From positions 11,419 through 75,418 of the forward strand of contig JBCCIP010000030.1 in NCBI GenBank assembly GCA_039111475.1: DNA of 64,000 bases, given 5' to 3'. Of the stretch, positions 8,043-17,034 are shown one piece after another. Below the pieces are notes generated by a model, which was given only the letters and a program-made list of their open reading frames with translations, ran no database searches and had not been told where the DNA came from. Position 1 is the stretch's first letter. Each line of letters starts with the position of its first letter. The position numbers and the translations under genes are program-made. The stretch is from JAUIET01 sp039111475. Lineage in GTDB: Bacteria; Pseudomonadota; Gammaproteobacteria; Pseudomonadales; JAUIET01.

Positions 8043-8543
8043 ATGAATAATGAAACCCGACTGCTGCGTAAATCCTTAAGGTATGTAAAGAACTACGTCG
8101 CAGAAAATAGATACTATTTCGAGTTTCTTATTGTTTGTTTTTTTGTCTGCATCGGGTCATTGATGCACGGATATGCACTGTTGACTGATTGGCCAATATC
8201 AGAATCGCAATCTGGTCGTGTATTTGCCATGGAGGCACTGTTGGGCGTTGTCCTGATGATAGCATCGGTTGTCCGCGTCATAGGGTTCTTTGTCTTTTCA
8301 CTCGATGCGGTAGATTTTTGGGGGTTGTTGGGTTTTCTGAGAAAACCGGAATTCTACTTTAGTACGACATGTTTAATGGCTATCAACTTATTGGGTGCGT
8401 ATGTCCATCTCTACTCAGTTTTCTTGGATGCTGATTTTGGAATAGCATTTTCCGTCCAGTTTGTATTCGGTGTTTTGTTGGCGGGAGCAGCACTGGATGC
8501 CATGATCCAATGCTATAGAGAGGATTTTCTGTCGGATGACTGA
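8043..8543 (+). CDS. Membrane protein of unknown function
   Basis: 166 residues with four predicted transmembrane segments: FEFLIVCFFVCIGSLMHGYA, FAMEALLGVVLMIASVVRVI, FYFSTTCLMAINLLGAYVHL and FSVQFVFGVLLAGAALDAMI. The N terminus is basic, so it probably faces the cytoplasm. No homologous family is recognised. The next gene (8604) is a single-pass protein; together they may form a small membrane unit of unknown role. Confidence 0.65.
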   Translation: MNNETRLLRKSLRYVKNYVAENRYYFEFLIVCFFVCIGSLMHGYALLTDWPISESQSGRVFAMEALLGVVLMIASVVRVIGFFVFSLDAVDFWGLLGFLRKPEFYFSTTCLMAINLLGAYVHLYSVFLDADFGIAFSVQFVFGVLLAGAALDAMIQCYREDFLSDD

Positions 8544-8603
8544 TTGTCTATTTATTTCTCCCAATCAACTTGCAATTAGCGGCGACGTTCCGAGAATCAG
8601 CCT

Positions 8604-9047
8604 ATGAATAGATACCAATATACCTCTATATCTTTTTTTCTCGCAATAGTGAGCTTGGCTGTCATTTTCGTATTGTCCGTGACTTTTGTTGGGCCCAAAG
8701 AGCCAATTGATTCTTCGGGTAAAGACGAAAGAAACTCGCAACCGTCATACATCGTTTATGATGAATCGACTCAATTGGACATCACAAGCCCAGAACTTTC
8801 AAAGATGGTACCAAGTTCCGATCGATACGAATCCTGGCTCAGACATTTATCGGCTATGTGCGGAATAAATCGCGCTTGTCAAAAGGCGGTTAAAGAGCAT
8901 CTCCCAGCGTGTGTTGATTCCGCACCTCGTTTCGACAAGGCGTCAAAGTTAAATCACTTAATCGAATGCGTGTCGGATCGCGGAAAATTCCCGCGCAGTC
9001 GCTTACTTAAAGGGTGGGTGGGTGCGAGTAAGGCAAAAGAGCGCTAA
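8604..9047 (+). CDS. Single-pass exported or membrane-anchored protein of unknown function
   Basis: 147 residues. The N terminus has one hydrophobic helix (ISFFLAIVSLAVIFVLSVTF) and no obvious signal-peptidase site, so it is probably an anchor with the rest in the periplasm. The soluble part contains four cysteines (in AMCGINRACQ, LPACVD and IECVSD) spaced like disulfide partners. I do not recognise it. Confidence 0.6.
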   Translation: MNRYQYTSISFFLAIVSLAVIFVLSVTFVGPKEPIDSSGKDERNSQPSYIVYDESTQLDITSPELSKMVPSSDRYESWLRHLSAMCGINRACQKAVKEHLPACVDSAPRFDKASKLNHLIECVSDRGKFPRSRLLKGWVGASKAKER

Positions 9048-9384
9048 GTGCTGATCGAGTTTCTGTAATATTTGATTCCCGGTTGCCTCGGTGAGTCAGA
9101 AGCTGCAATAGACCGAACCATAGCTAAGACACTGCGATTGGCGTCGCGGAACTAAAAAAAGCGGCCACACCATGTCTATAAATCAATCACTAAGTGATAA
9201 CAAGGATTACTATCCAGATACATAAATTGAACTTCCGCTTTTAGGCAATTTTGCTATCTCGGCCCGGTACCAAAAGCGGCACTTCAACTCATGGTTACTG
9301 ATTGGGTGTTGTTAACCAATAATGGACCTTCACTTTACGGCCGCCACATCTAATGCAAGTCATCTGTTTGCTGGGCCAGTCGCA
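9048..9384. other. Intergenic stretch between convergent genes
   Basis: 337 bp without a credible reading frame. It holds one copy of the dispersed repeat (9263-9290); I see no terminator or RNA gene. Confidence 0.5.
9263..9290 (+). repeat. Dispersed intergenic repeat, copy 4 (3' module)
   Basis: CCCGGTACCAAAAGCGGCAC, the best-preserved example of the 3' module. Confidence 0.6.
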
Positions 9385-10299
9385 TTACTCTATTGAGACA
9401 GCGCCTGAGAACTCTGCTCGGAGAAATTCTTGAAGCGCTTCGACCGGCGCAGAAAACCCACTTCTTCGAGCCATTATAAGGCTGAGATTCGCTCGACCTG
9501 CATGCCACTGTGGCAGTATTTTGATGAGCTCCCCTGATGCCAACTCATCGCGGCAAGTATATGCGGGTAGAGCGACGATGCCCAGGCCTTTACTCGCCGC
9601 TTTTTTTAAGGTGGTCATATCTTCACTCTTCAAGCGAGGTGTAATTTGAATATTTTCTTTCGTTCCCGTTTTGTGCTCTAGCTGCCAGCGGTCACCGGGT
9701 GATTGCCATCCGAGAGCGAGTGTTTGTTGGATTGAGAGATCGGCCGGGGTTTCGATCGGTTTTACGTTGGCCAAGTAGCTTTGCGATGTAAACAAATTCC
9801 ACTCCACCACCGCGAGGCGTCTTTGCACTAAATTAGAATCTGGCAGCGGACCTGTGTGACCGCGGATCGACATATCAACACCCGAGGCAATGAGGTCAAT
9901 CTTCTGGTTGGTCACTTGCTGCAACACCGAGACCAGAGGATTGTCCGCCATAAAGCGTGCGATAAGCTCCTTCAGCGCGAATTGCGCGACACCTACCGAA
10001 CAGCTCAGGGTAACGTTCCCTTGCAGCGTGTTTTTCCTGCGTTTCAACTCAGTTTCGGCGAGCTCTACTTCGTCGATCACAGCGCGAGCGTGCTGGTAGA
10101 AAACGTCTCCTAGCTCGGTGAGCTTGGACTGGCGAGTTGTTCGCTGGATAAGTATTGCATCCAAGCGCACCTCAAGCTGAGCGATGTGTCTGCTCAACCG
10201 TGACTTGGGAATTCCAAGGGATTTGGACGCACCAGTGAATCCGCCTTTCTCTACTACATGCACAAAGTAGAAATAGTCGTTTAAGTCGACGAAATTCAT
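9385..10299 (-). CDS. LysR-family transcriptional regulator
   Basis: 304 residues. The HTH is FYFVHVVEKGGFTGASKSLG then IPKSRLSRHIAQLEVRL; the effector domain includes KAASKGLGIVALPAYTCRDEL. It begins at ATG 10299 and is divergent from the seven-gene pirin operon at 10419, the usual arrangement for a LysR activator. The 119-bp gap is AT-rich and has two ATTGTTC copies (around 10310 and 10361), which may be part of its binding site. Similar LysR-pirin pairs respond to electrophiles or aromatic compounds; that role here is inference. Confidence 0.9.
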   Translation of the reverse strand: MNFVDLNDYFYFVHVVEKGGFTGASKSLGIPKSRLSRHIAQLEVRLDAILIQRTTRQSKLTELGDVFYQHARAVIDEVELAETELKRRKNTLQGNVTLSCSVGVAQFALKELIARFMADNPLVSVLQQVTNQKIDLIASGVDMSIRGHTGPLPDSNLVQRRLAVVEWNLFTSQSYLANVKPIETPADLSIQQTLALGWQSPGDRWQLEHKTGTKENIQITPRLKSEDMTTLKKAASKGLGIVALPAYTCRDELASGELIKILPQWHAGRANLSLIMARRSGFSAPVEALQEFLRAEFSGAVSIE

Positions 10300-10418
10300 G
10301 GCACTGCTCTCATTGTTCTATTTTCGAGATTATAAGTTCCAATTCTGACTATTTTCAAACCTATTGTTCCGAATATATGCTTATCGAAACTCTTAGGAAA
10401 TATGACTAGGCAGACAAA

Positions 10419-11324
10419 ATGAACGCAATCAATAAGGCAGTTGGCTGTTCTCAAAGTATCGCACGCGAAGAAGCCGCTTTGGTATCAGAGCCACTCACTG
10501 GCGCCAAACTAACCATTGGAACGGGTTTCAAGGCCCGTAGCTTTAAAGCCAAGGACATAGGCGAGGCCATGGATCCACTGGTGATGGTTGATCACTATGT
10601 GATGACAGAACCCACCTTTGGCGCACACCCACACGCAGGGATGTCTGCTGTGTCACTGCTGTTCGAAAACAGCGAGGGTCTTTTTCACAATCGAGACTCA
10701 CTGGGTAACGATTTTGATCTGCAGCCCGGTGATCTGTACTGGCTAAAAGCCGGAAGTGGTGCAATTCATGACGAATCCCCCAGGGCAAACACACGCACTC
10801 ACGCTTTGCAGGTGTTCGTCAACGTGCCACAGGCTCAGCGCTTTGAGGCTCCCAATTCTCTCCTCGTGAGAGCAGCAGACATGCCTGTGCTTCGCACCGC
10901 AGAACATTGGGTGAAGGTTGCATTAGGCGAAACGAACAATGTTCGCGGCGCAGTATCACCGTCGATACCGATGACCGTATTGGATGGCACAATTTACGCA
11001 GGCGGCCATTTCGCACATCAATCTGGCGTTAATCAAGGCGTATGGATTCACGCAGTGCAAGGAAGCCTGGACATCGTCATTGACAAACGGGTGAGCTCCA
11101 TCACAACAGGCCAGGCGCTTGCCATAGGTACTGATAGAGGCGCTGAAATCACCATCAGAAACCCTCTTAGTAAACCGGCCCACTTCGCCTTGTTCGATGG
11201 CGCAAAGATCAATGAGCACTTTATTCACGACGGGCCTTTCGTTATGGGTTCGGCTCAGCAAATCACTGACATTAACGCGGCTTACAAAGCCGGTCAGTTG
11301 GGCGGCATCCCCAACAACCACTAA
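10419..11324 (+). CDS. Pirin-family bicupin protein
   Basis: 301 residues of the pirin family. The N-terminal cupin shows the metal motif FGAHPHAGMSAVSLLFENSEG and a later HNRDSLGNDFDLQPGDLY, followed by GSGAIHDE, which supply His/Glu metal ligands. The C-terminal cupin (about 170-290) lacks a clear metal motif, as in other pirins. Bacterial pirins such as YhhW have quercetin 2,3-dioxygenase activity and also act in redox or stress responses. It is the first gene of a same-direction cluster running to 15263 and faces the LysR regulator. Confidence 0.88.
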   Translation: MNAINKAVGCSQSIAREEAALVSEPLTGAKLTIGTGFKARSFKAKDIGEAMDPLVMVDHYVMTEPTFGAHPHAGMSAVSLLFENSEGLFHNRDSLGNDFDLQPGDLYWLKAGSGAIHDESPRANTRTHALQVFVNVPQAQRFEAPNSLLVRAADMPVLRTAEHWVKVALGETNNVRGAVSPSIPMTVLDGTIYAGGHFAHQSGVNQGVWIHAVQGSLDIVIDKRVSSITTGQALAIGTDRGAEITIRNPLSKPAHFALFDGAKINEHFIHDGPFVMGSAQQITDINAAYKAGQLGGIPNNH

Positions 11325-11355
11325 ACAAAACCAACATTAACCAAAGGAAACCACT

Positions 11356-11988
11356 ATGAACACCTATTTTCACAATCCGGAACCACTGAGCGCTGACAAT
11401 GCGGCGCTGGTTTTTGTCGATAACCAGGTCGGTCTTATGACTGGCATTCGCGACTACTCAATCGCCCAGCTCAAGCACAACATAGTTGGCCTGGCCAAAG
11501 CGGCGAGTGCCCTCGGCCTGCCTATCGTTACGACTACCACGTCCTCGGAAACGCTGTGGGGCCCGGCTATACCGGAATTGCAAGCCGCACTCCCTGGCCA
11601 GAGTTTCATTGATCGAACAACGGTTAATGCTTGGGACGACCCGCGTGTGGAAGCCGCGATCAGAGCGACCGGTCGGAACAAATTAATCTTTGCAGGTCTT
11701 TCACTAGAAGTCTGTGCGGCGTTTCCAGCAATGCGCGCTGTGCGGGAAGGCTTTGACGCTTATGTTGCCGTGGACGCCTGTGGAACATTTGACGCCACTA
11801 AGCGGGAAACTGGCCTGGTCAGGCTGATACAAAGTGGTGTTGTTGCAGCAGACGCCGCCAGCCTGATGATTGAAATTCTTGGCGATAACGCATCACCCAA
11901 GGCGGAACAGGTTTACACAGCACTTGGCATGGACTGGTCAATTCTAGTCGGTCAAGTTCGTGCGAGCGCAGCGATGCAAATAGCCTGA
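11356..11988 (+). CDS. YcaC-like isochorismatase-family cysteine hydrolase
   Basis: 210 residues. ALVFVDNQVGLMTGI carries the catalytic Asp and matches the YcaC-type start; IDRTTVNAW supplies the residue near the catalytic Lys position; FAGLSLEVCAAFPAMRA holds the nucleophilic Cys after the cis-peptide-like segment. The family hydrolyses amides or vinyl ethers, and YcaC has an unknown physiological substrate. It has a good ribosome site (AAAGGAAA). Second gene of the pirin operon, 31 bp downstream. Confidence 0.85.
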   Translation: MNTYFHNPEPLSADNAALVFVDNQVGLMTGIRDYSIAQLKHNIVGLAKAASALGLPIVTTTTSSETLWGPAIPELQAALPGQSFIDRTTVNAWDDPRVEAAIRATGRNKLIFAGLSLEVCAAFPAMRAVREGFDAYVAVDACGTFDATKRETGLVRLIQSGVVAADAASLMIEILGDNASPKAEQVYTALGMDWSILVGQVRASAAMQIA

Positions 11989-12043
11989 TCCGAATGTTCG
12001 ATTCCTATCACTCACCAACGGTATGACAACTTAGGAGAATCCA

Positions 12044-12319
12044 ATGCGCATCACCAGGGGTAAATCTGCCCGACCTTGCTTACAGCCGAGACGCTACAAA
12101 CAGGCTATGTTGGCATTTGCCGGTTTGCTTGCCCCCGTCTATTTCGTGCCACCGATGCTGGCATCGGTGCTAAATGGCCCACGTCTGCTGACTGTCAGTG
12201 CAGCGGTCGCAGGGATTGTAGTGTTGATGACCTACGTGATCATGCCGTTACTGACTCACCTCGCTGCCGACTGGCTGTTCGATAAGCCCACAGGGAAATC
12301 GCAGGTCTCCAGAGAGTAA
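12044..12319 (+). CDS. Small two-helix membrane protein, like the membrane tail of ABM-domain proteins
   Basis: 91 residues with two hydrophobic helices (MLAFAGLLAPVYFVPPMLAS and VSAAVAGIVVLMTYVIMPLL) and the ending MPLLTHLAADWLF. This pattern (RRYKQAML ... VLMTYVIMPLLTHL) matches the C-terminal membrane part of antibiotic-biosynthesis-monooxygenase-type proteins, here without the ABM domain. It has a strong AGGAG site before ATG 12044. Third gene of the operon. Function unknown. Confidence 0.7.
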   Translation: MRITRGKSARPCLQPRRYKQAMLAFAGLLAPVYFVPPMLASVLNGPRLLTVSAAVAGIVVLMTYVIMPLLTHLAADWLFDKPTGKSQVSRE

Positions 12320-12377
12320 GAGTACATAACATTTTTTAACACAGTTCAATTTTCTAATACCGATTTGGAGCATTAAC

Positions 12378-13232
12378 ATGAATACCGTAGCAAACACGAA
12401 AAGCATCGATGAGCGAGTACTGGTGCTGGGAGCCACTGGTAAAACTGGTCGTCGCATCGTCTCGTCCCTCGAGAAACACCGCGTGCCTGTGCGGCTGGGC
12501 TCTCGTACCGCATTACCCAGCTTCGACTGGAACAACGCTGATAACTGGGATGTGTGCTTGGAAGGCATCACCAAGATTTACATCAACTATGCACCCGACC
12601 TAGCGATGCCAGGTGCGACCGACGCCATCAGCGAACTGGTGCGCTGCGCTCAGGCGGCCAAAGTGCAGCACCTAGTGCTGCTGTCGGGGCGGGGAGAATC
12701 GGAAGCCCAAGCCTGCGAGGCCATCGTTCAGGCCAGTGGTATCGACTGGACTATCGTTCGCGCAAGCTGGTTCAACCAAAATTTTTCGGAAGGGGCGTTT
12801 GTTGACATGGTGCAGGCTGGGGAGATTACCTTGCCCGATGTGTCAACGCCGGAGCCCTTTGTCGACGTCGATGACATCGCAGACGTGGTGGTAGCCGCGC
12901 TGACTCAGCCGGGTCACGCCGGTGAGCTGTACGAAGTGACGGGGCCGCGAATGCTGAGCTTGGCTGATATCGCGACAGAGCTCTCAAAAGCCACCGGTCG
13001 AACGATCAAATACACACCGGTACCACACGATGCATTCGTACAAGGTGTTGCCGCGTCTGGCGCGCCGAAAGAAGTAACGTGGATGCTCGATTATCTTTTT
13101 GCGACAGTGCTGGACGGCCGCAATGCCTACCTTACGGACGGCGTGCAACGCGCGCTAGGCCGTGAGCCGAAAGACTTTGCTGACTATGCCACAGACCTTG
13201 CCCGCACTGGCCTCTGGAAGGCCGCTGCGTAA
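12378..13232 (+). CDS. NmrA-like NAD(P)-binding oxidoreductase
   Basis: 284 residues of the atypical short-chain dehydrogenase group (NmrA/NAD(P)H azoreductase-like). VLVLGATGKTGRRIV is the dinucleotide-binding glycine motif GxxGxxG. LVLLSGRGESEAQ, DWTIVRASWFNQNF and DVDDIADVVVAALTQPGHAG are the core and C-terminal signatures. The Tyr-x-x-x-Lys catalytic pair of classical SDRs is absent, as in NmrA sensors and quinone reductases. Fourth gene of the operon; likely handles a quinone-type electrophile or senses the NAD(P) state (inference). Confidence 0.85.
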   Translation: MNTVANTKSIDERVLVLGATGKTGRRIVSSLEKHRVPVRLGSRTALPSFDWNNADNWDVCLEGITKIYINYAPDLAMPGATDAISELVRCAQAAKVQHLVLLSGRGESEAQACEAIVQASGIDWTIVRASWFNQNFSEGAFVDMVQAGEITLPDVSTPEPFVDVDDIADVVVAALTQPGHAGELYEVTGPRMLSLADIATELSKATGRTIKYTPVPHDAFVQGVAASGAPKEVTWMLDYLFATVLDGRNAYLTDGVQRALGREPKDFADYATDLARTGLWKAAA

Positions 13233-13270
13233 CTGACTTAACTGTCTGATTAACTAAAGAGGAACCAACA

Positions 13271-13762
13271 ATGAATACAGTAACCTTGAACAAAATAGTC
13301 AAATCACATGCCGGCTTAGGGTCTCTCGCATTGCGAGTCCCGGTTGGCATCATACTGGCCGCGCACGGGTCACAAAAATTGTTTGGCTGGCTTGGTGGTT
13401 ATGGCCTGGCAGGTACAGGCCAATGGATGGCGAGCATCGGTTTAGAACCCGGTTACCTGATGGCCCAGTTAGCGGGCAGCGCCGAATTCTTCGGTGGGCT
13501 GGCCTTGATCTTCGGTTTTTTTACCCGACCCGCCGCCGCTGTCAGCGCTTTTACGATGTTGGTCGCTATCTTCAGCGTTCACATCGACCACGGTTTATTT
13601 GTGAGCAACAATGGCTATGAGTTTGCGCTCAGCCTGTTCGCAGCTACGCTGGCATTGGCTATTCAAGGCGGTGGAAGCTTGTCGATCGACAATACCTTGA
13701 GCGCGGTTTTCGAACGCAGAGAACTAAATCGAGCACATAATCTTGCGGCAAAAGCCCTTTGA
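13271..13762 (+). CDS. DoxX-family membrane protein
   Basis: 163 residues, four transmembrane helices. RVPVGIILAAHGSQKLFGWLGG and FGGLALIFGFFTRPAAAVSA are the DoxX/DoxD hallmarks. DoxX proteins are found in thiosulfate:quinone oxidoreductase complexes and in oxidative-stress membrane complexes. RBS GAGGAA precedes ATG 13271. Fifth gene of the pirin operon, between the NmrA-like and GST-like genes, which supports a redox role. Confidence 0.85.
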   Translation: MNTVTLNKIVKSHAGLGSLALRVPVGIILAAHGSQKLFGWLGGYGLAGTGQWMASIGLEPGYLMAQLAGSAEFFGGLALIFGFFTRPAAAVSAFTMLVAIFSVHIDHGLFVSNNGYEFALSLFAATLALAIQGGGSLSIDNTLSAVFERRELNRAHNLAAKAL

Positions 13763-13824
13763 TTACTCAGACCAGGCCTACTGGTCAGTAATCCAAGAGG
13801 CTATTGATAAAAGGAGGTAACAAC

Positions 13825-14766
13825 ATGTTAGTTAACGGTAATTGGCAAAACAAGTGGGAGCCCGTGCAGAAAAAAGACAGCGCGGGCCGCTTTATTCGCC
13901 AAAGCAGCGCATTTACACATCGAGTTTCTAACCCTACTGCAGCCGTCAGTCGAGGGCTTCGTTTATATGTTGCCTATATCTGTCCGTGGGCAACTCGCAC
14001 GCTAATTACTCGTTCCTTACTTGGCTTGGAACAAGCGGTTGATGTAAAAGTTGTCGAGCCTCAACTCGATGATTTTGGTTGGCAGTTCGGTTCGTTTTCC
14101 GGCGCAACACACAGCGGTATTGAGGGCGTAGAGTTTGCTCATCAGCTTTACACAATGACGGATAAGCACTACACAGGCCGCGCAACAGTACCAGTACTTT
14201 GGGACATCACTAACGGCCGGATCATTAACAACGAGTCTTCGGAGATCTTGCGAATATTGAATGATGATTTACGGCCCATTCATAATGCATCGGTCAACCT
14301 CTATCCGCTTGACTTGCAACAAGATATCGATGCCTTTAATGACAGCATTTACGATAGCGTAAACAACGGAGTTTATCGTGCAGGGTTTGCTTCAAGTCAG
14401 TCCGCGTATGAAGAAGCAATGAACTCTCTGATTGAACGGTTAGATCAATTGGATCAACACTTTCAAAAAAATGAATACGCCGTTGGTAGTCAACTGACTG
14501 AAAGTGATATTCGTTTGTTCGTAACCCTGGTTCGTTTCGACCTCGCCTATCATGGGCTATTCAAAACCAACATCAAATCGATTGCTGATTACCCAGCACT
14601 CTCGGCGTACTTAGTGCGCTTGCTGAAAATCGACGCGTTTGCGAAAAACACGCGCGTAGACCATATCAAAATGGGTTACTATTCGATCAAGGCACTGAAC
14701 CCTTCGCGTATTGTTCCTCAAGGTCCAGAACTGGACTGGTTTCGATATTTGTCGGAGGGTGTATGA
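13825..14766 (+). CDS. Glutathionyl-hydroquinone reductase (Xi-class GST, YqjG/EcmB-like)
   Basis: 313 residues from ATG 13825, which is preceded by a perfect AGGAGGT (13812-13818); the frame also has an upstream TTG at 13804. LYVAYICPWATRTLI carries the catalytic Cys-Pro-Trp of the Xi class, and TVPVLWD plus NNESSEILRIL form the glutathione site. The C-terminal helical domain has YAVGSQLTESDIRLFVTLVRFD. These enzymes reduce glutathionyl-hydroquinones. Its stop overlaps the next start (ATGA), so the two are coupled. Fits a quinone-detoxification operon. Confidence 0.88.
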   Translation: MLVNGNWQNKWEPVQKKDSAGRFIRQSSAFTHRVSNPTAAVSRGLRLYVAYICPWATRTLITRSLLGLEQAVDVKVVEPQLDDFGWQFGSFSGATHSGIEGVEFAHQLYTMTDKHYTGRATVPVLWDITNGRIINNESSEILRILNDDLRPIHNASVNLYPLDLQQDIDAFNDSIYDSVNNGVYRAGFASSQSAYEEAMNSLIERLDQLDQHFQKNEYAVGSQLTESDIRLFVTLVRFDLAYHGLFKTNIKSIADYPALSAYLVRLLKIDAFAKNTRVDHIKMGYYSIKALNPSRIVPQGPELDWFRYLSEGV

Positions 14767-15263
14767 CGATTGCACCAGTATTGATTGAAGAATTGCTGCT
14801 CACTTCGTTGGCCTGGACCATGGCGCTCTGCGCCGGATTGATGACGGGCATCTATGCCGCATTCTCCGGCTTCATCATGCGCTCGTTCTCGACTCTGGAC
14901 ACTGCATGTGCCATTGCTGCGATGAATGCCATTAATGCTGTAATCTTGAAATCTTTGTTCATACCTCTGTTTTTTGGCTCGACTTTCATTGCTTTATTGA
15001 TGGTTATTGCTGGCCTCTGGCAGTGGGGGGAACCCACCTCCAACGGATTGATTGCTGGTGGGTTGATCTACGTAGTCGGGATGTTCATTGTCACTGTCGC
15101 CGGCAACGTGCCCCTAAACAATACGCTCGCGAAGGTGAAGGGCGACGAAGAAGCAGCGCGAATCTGGGTGCATTACTTAAGGCGGTGGACGCGCTGGAAC
15201 ACCCTGCGTACGATAGCGTCACTGGCGACACTGGTCATCTGCATCGAAGTATTAAGTCGCTAA
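14763..15263 (+). CDS. DUF1772 (anthrone oxygenase-like) membrane protein
   Basis: 166 residues with four transmembrane helices: LTSLAWTMALCAGLMTGIYA, then IPLFFGSTFIALLMVIAGLW, IAGGLIYVVGMFIVTVAG and a C-terminal helix. NVPLNNTLAKV followed by WVHYLRRWTRWNTLRT is the DUF1772 signature. Fungal relatives oxidise anthrones. It overlaps the GST gene by four bases and ends the pirin operon. Function in bacteria is not established. Confidence 0.8.
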   Translation: MTIAPVLIEELLLTSLAWTMALCAGLMTGIYAAFSGFIMRSFSTLDTACAIAAMNAINAVILKSLFIPLFFGSTFIALLMVIAGLWQWGEPTSNGLIAGGLIYVVGMFIVTVAGNVPLNNTLAKVKGDEEAARIWVHYLRRWTRWNTLRTIASLATLVICIEVLSR

Positions 15264-15391
15264 GGCAGCTAACAGGAGATAAAGGCCAAACCATCTCGAC
15301 GTCCGCAAAGCTGACTTCGATGCAAATGGGCATGCCAACGTCGATATTTGGTTCTGCCCGACTGCCGCTATCGATCGAATCGAATCTTGAT

Positions 15392-15450
15392 GGCTGCTTT
15401 TAGGCAGTAGCGTCAATTCATCGGAAAAGACTCAACAGCTCAGATGTAAC
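15392..15450 (+). repeat. Dispersed intergenic repeat, copy 5 (5' module)
   Basis: GGCTGCTTTTAGGCAGTAGC then AACAGCTCAGATGTA, matching the 5' modules at 3759, 19534 and 21899. The 3' module follows about 60 bp later. Confidence 0.6.
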
Positions 15451-15506
15451 ATATTGACTGGTTAGTTAGAACAGCCTCATCGCCGGATTATCGGATTGCA
15501 CCCTCT

Positions 15507-15540
15507 TCCCGAGTCGCACCAGAAGCAGCAACTCAAGCTG
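15507..15540 (+). repeat. Dispersed intergenic repeat, copy 5 (3' module)
   Basis: GTCGCACCAGAAGCAGCAAC, a degenerate form of the 3' module (CGGTACCAGAAGCGGCAC). Confidence 0.45.
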
Positions 15541-16168
15541 GATTATATGTAAGCTCGATCAATAGTGTTGTTACAGCGAATAACTGAGGTTATGTTTTCA
15601 GTAAGAATGCATCTTCGCGATATGCCTATAGACTAGGCGATCAAGACAATTAGAAGATGAAGGCAACGAACCCGATCGCATGGCCGAGTAGTTAGTTCTA
15701 TAATCAGCCGACATAAGTGACATTGAATGTCAAAAAAATACAAGTTTTAGCGCAAGTTAAAAAGAAATCGTTTGCGAAGTTTCGCGTTATCAGCCGGTGT
15801 TTATCAATCCTTCCTGAATATGTGTTCGGGAACAGAGCAGCTATCCCTTCTGCGGTGTCGCATAAATTTAGGGGTCACGGGCGGAGTGTCAGGTTTGTAA
15901 CAGCGTAATGGACGTCAGCTGTCGTTTGCTGGCGGTTTTCAAATCAGAATACCCTCGGGTTATCGAGAGAACGCCTTCGACTTGTATGAGAGCAATTTGG
16001 ACGTAGGAGTAAAGTAACTGCGCCCCGCTGCGGTGAGAGCGGCACTTTGGCCCATCGAATCAATCTTACCGCGCAGCAAATACCCATCGCATGAGCGACC
16101 CCATATTCCGAGGGTATACTTGCCATTTAGTCAGCATCCGAAATATCTATATTCCATTAATTTGAAGA

Positions 16169-16930
16169 ATGAAAACTGTCATCACCCTCGCAACTGCAAT
16201 CGCAATTATTTACTGTTTTGCTGCCGGATTACTCTATGTATTTCAGCGCAGCTTATTGTATTTCCCCACGCCAGAACTTAATCACCCTTATGAGCGTCTT
16301 CGCGTCGAAAGCGATGGCGAAACGATCGAAGTGATTGTCGTAAATGCGCGTAAGGACAATGCCTTGCTGTATTTTGGTGGAAATGCTGAGGCCGTTGTTG
16401 CAAACGCAAATGAGTTCGCTGCAAACTTTGCCGAGCGAACAGTGTACATGGTCAATTATCGCGGTTATGGCGGCAGCAGCGGCCTTCCAAGCGAAGAGGG
16501 AATAAATAGAGACGCACTTCGCGTCTATGACGAAATACGTGACCGCCATACGAATATTTCAGTTGCGGGCAGAAGCCTCGGTTCGGGCGTTGCGACCTAT
16601 CTGGCGGCTAACCGCGCGATCGAGCGCCTGGTACTGATAACCCCCTACGACAGCATACTCAATGTGGCTCGAGCGAAGTTCGCTATCTTCCCAATCAGTG
16701 TATTGCTTAAGGATCGATACGATTCGCTGTCCAGGGCCAACAGTATCGATGTGCCAGTGTTGGTATTGGCCGCAGAGAACGACACAGTCATTCCACCCCG
16801 TCATACGCGGCGCTTGGCTAAAGCCTTCGCCGACCGTCAGATTGAGCTGGTTACCATTGCTAACGCGGGCCACAATGACCTATCCGACAGCAAGGAATAT
16901 TTAAGGGCGCTGACGAGATTTTTAGAATAG
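16169..16930 (+). CDS. Alpha/beta hydrolase (BEM46/ABHD13-like) with N-terminal membrane anchor
   Basis: 253 residues. An N-terminal hydrophobic helix (TLATAIAIIYCFAAGLLYVF) anchors it. LLYFGGNAE gives the oxyanion region. VYMVNYRGYGGSSG, VAGRSLGSGVATYLAANR (nucleophile Ser in GRSLGSG), AAENDTVIP (acid Asp) and NAGHNDL (His) complete the catalytic triad. This is the family of membrane-attached serine hydrolases called BEM46-like; the substrate is unknown. It stands alone, convergent with the Kelch-like gene. Confidence 0.88.
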   Translation: MKTVITLATAIAIIYCFAAGLLYVFQRSLLYFPTPELNHPYERLRVESDGETIEVIVVNARKDNALLYFGGNAEAVVANANEFAANFAERTVYMVNYRGYGGSSGLPSEEGINRDALRVYDEIRDRHTNISVAGRSLGSGVATYLAANRAIERLVLITPYDSILNVARAKFAIFPISVLLKDRYDSLSRANSIDVPVLVLAAENDTVIPPRHTRRLAKAFADRQIELVTIANAGHNDLSDSKEYLRALTRFLE

Positions 16931-17034
16931 CCCAAGAAGCATCACGGGTAGGCAGAGCGGTCCCTGCAGGGTCTTCTACCAATGTACATTGCGCCTGACT
17001 CTATTGACCGAGGCGTGACTGCTGGGTGCAGCTC

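Larger units (their letters stand above)
15264..16168. other. Long intergenic stretch (905 bp)
   Basis: No reading frame with recognisable features. Two repeat modules lie at 15392-15450 and 15507-15540. Near the right end, ATACCCTCGG (from 15949) is inverted at 16112-16121 (CCGAGGGTAT), about 170 bp apart, perhaps a tiny mobile element or chance. The region looks like decayed sequence. Confidence 0.45.

Noticed and set aside
7828..8046. 72-codon frame starting with GTG, ending in ATGA with the membrane protein at 8043
   Set aside because: No ribosome site, no domain and amino-acid composition unlike its neighbours; the overlap with 8043 alone is weak support.
15949..16121. Inverted ATACCCTCGG repeats 170 bp apart as a possible miniature transposable element
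   Set aside because: Arms are only about 10 bp, no target duplication and no second copy in the window.
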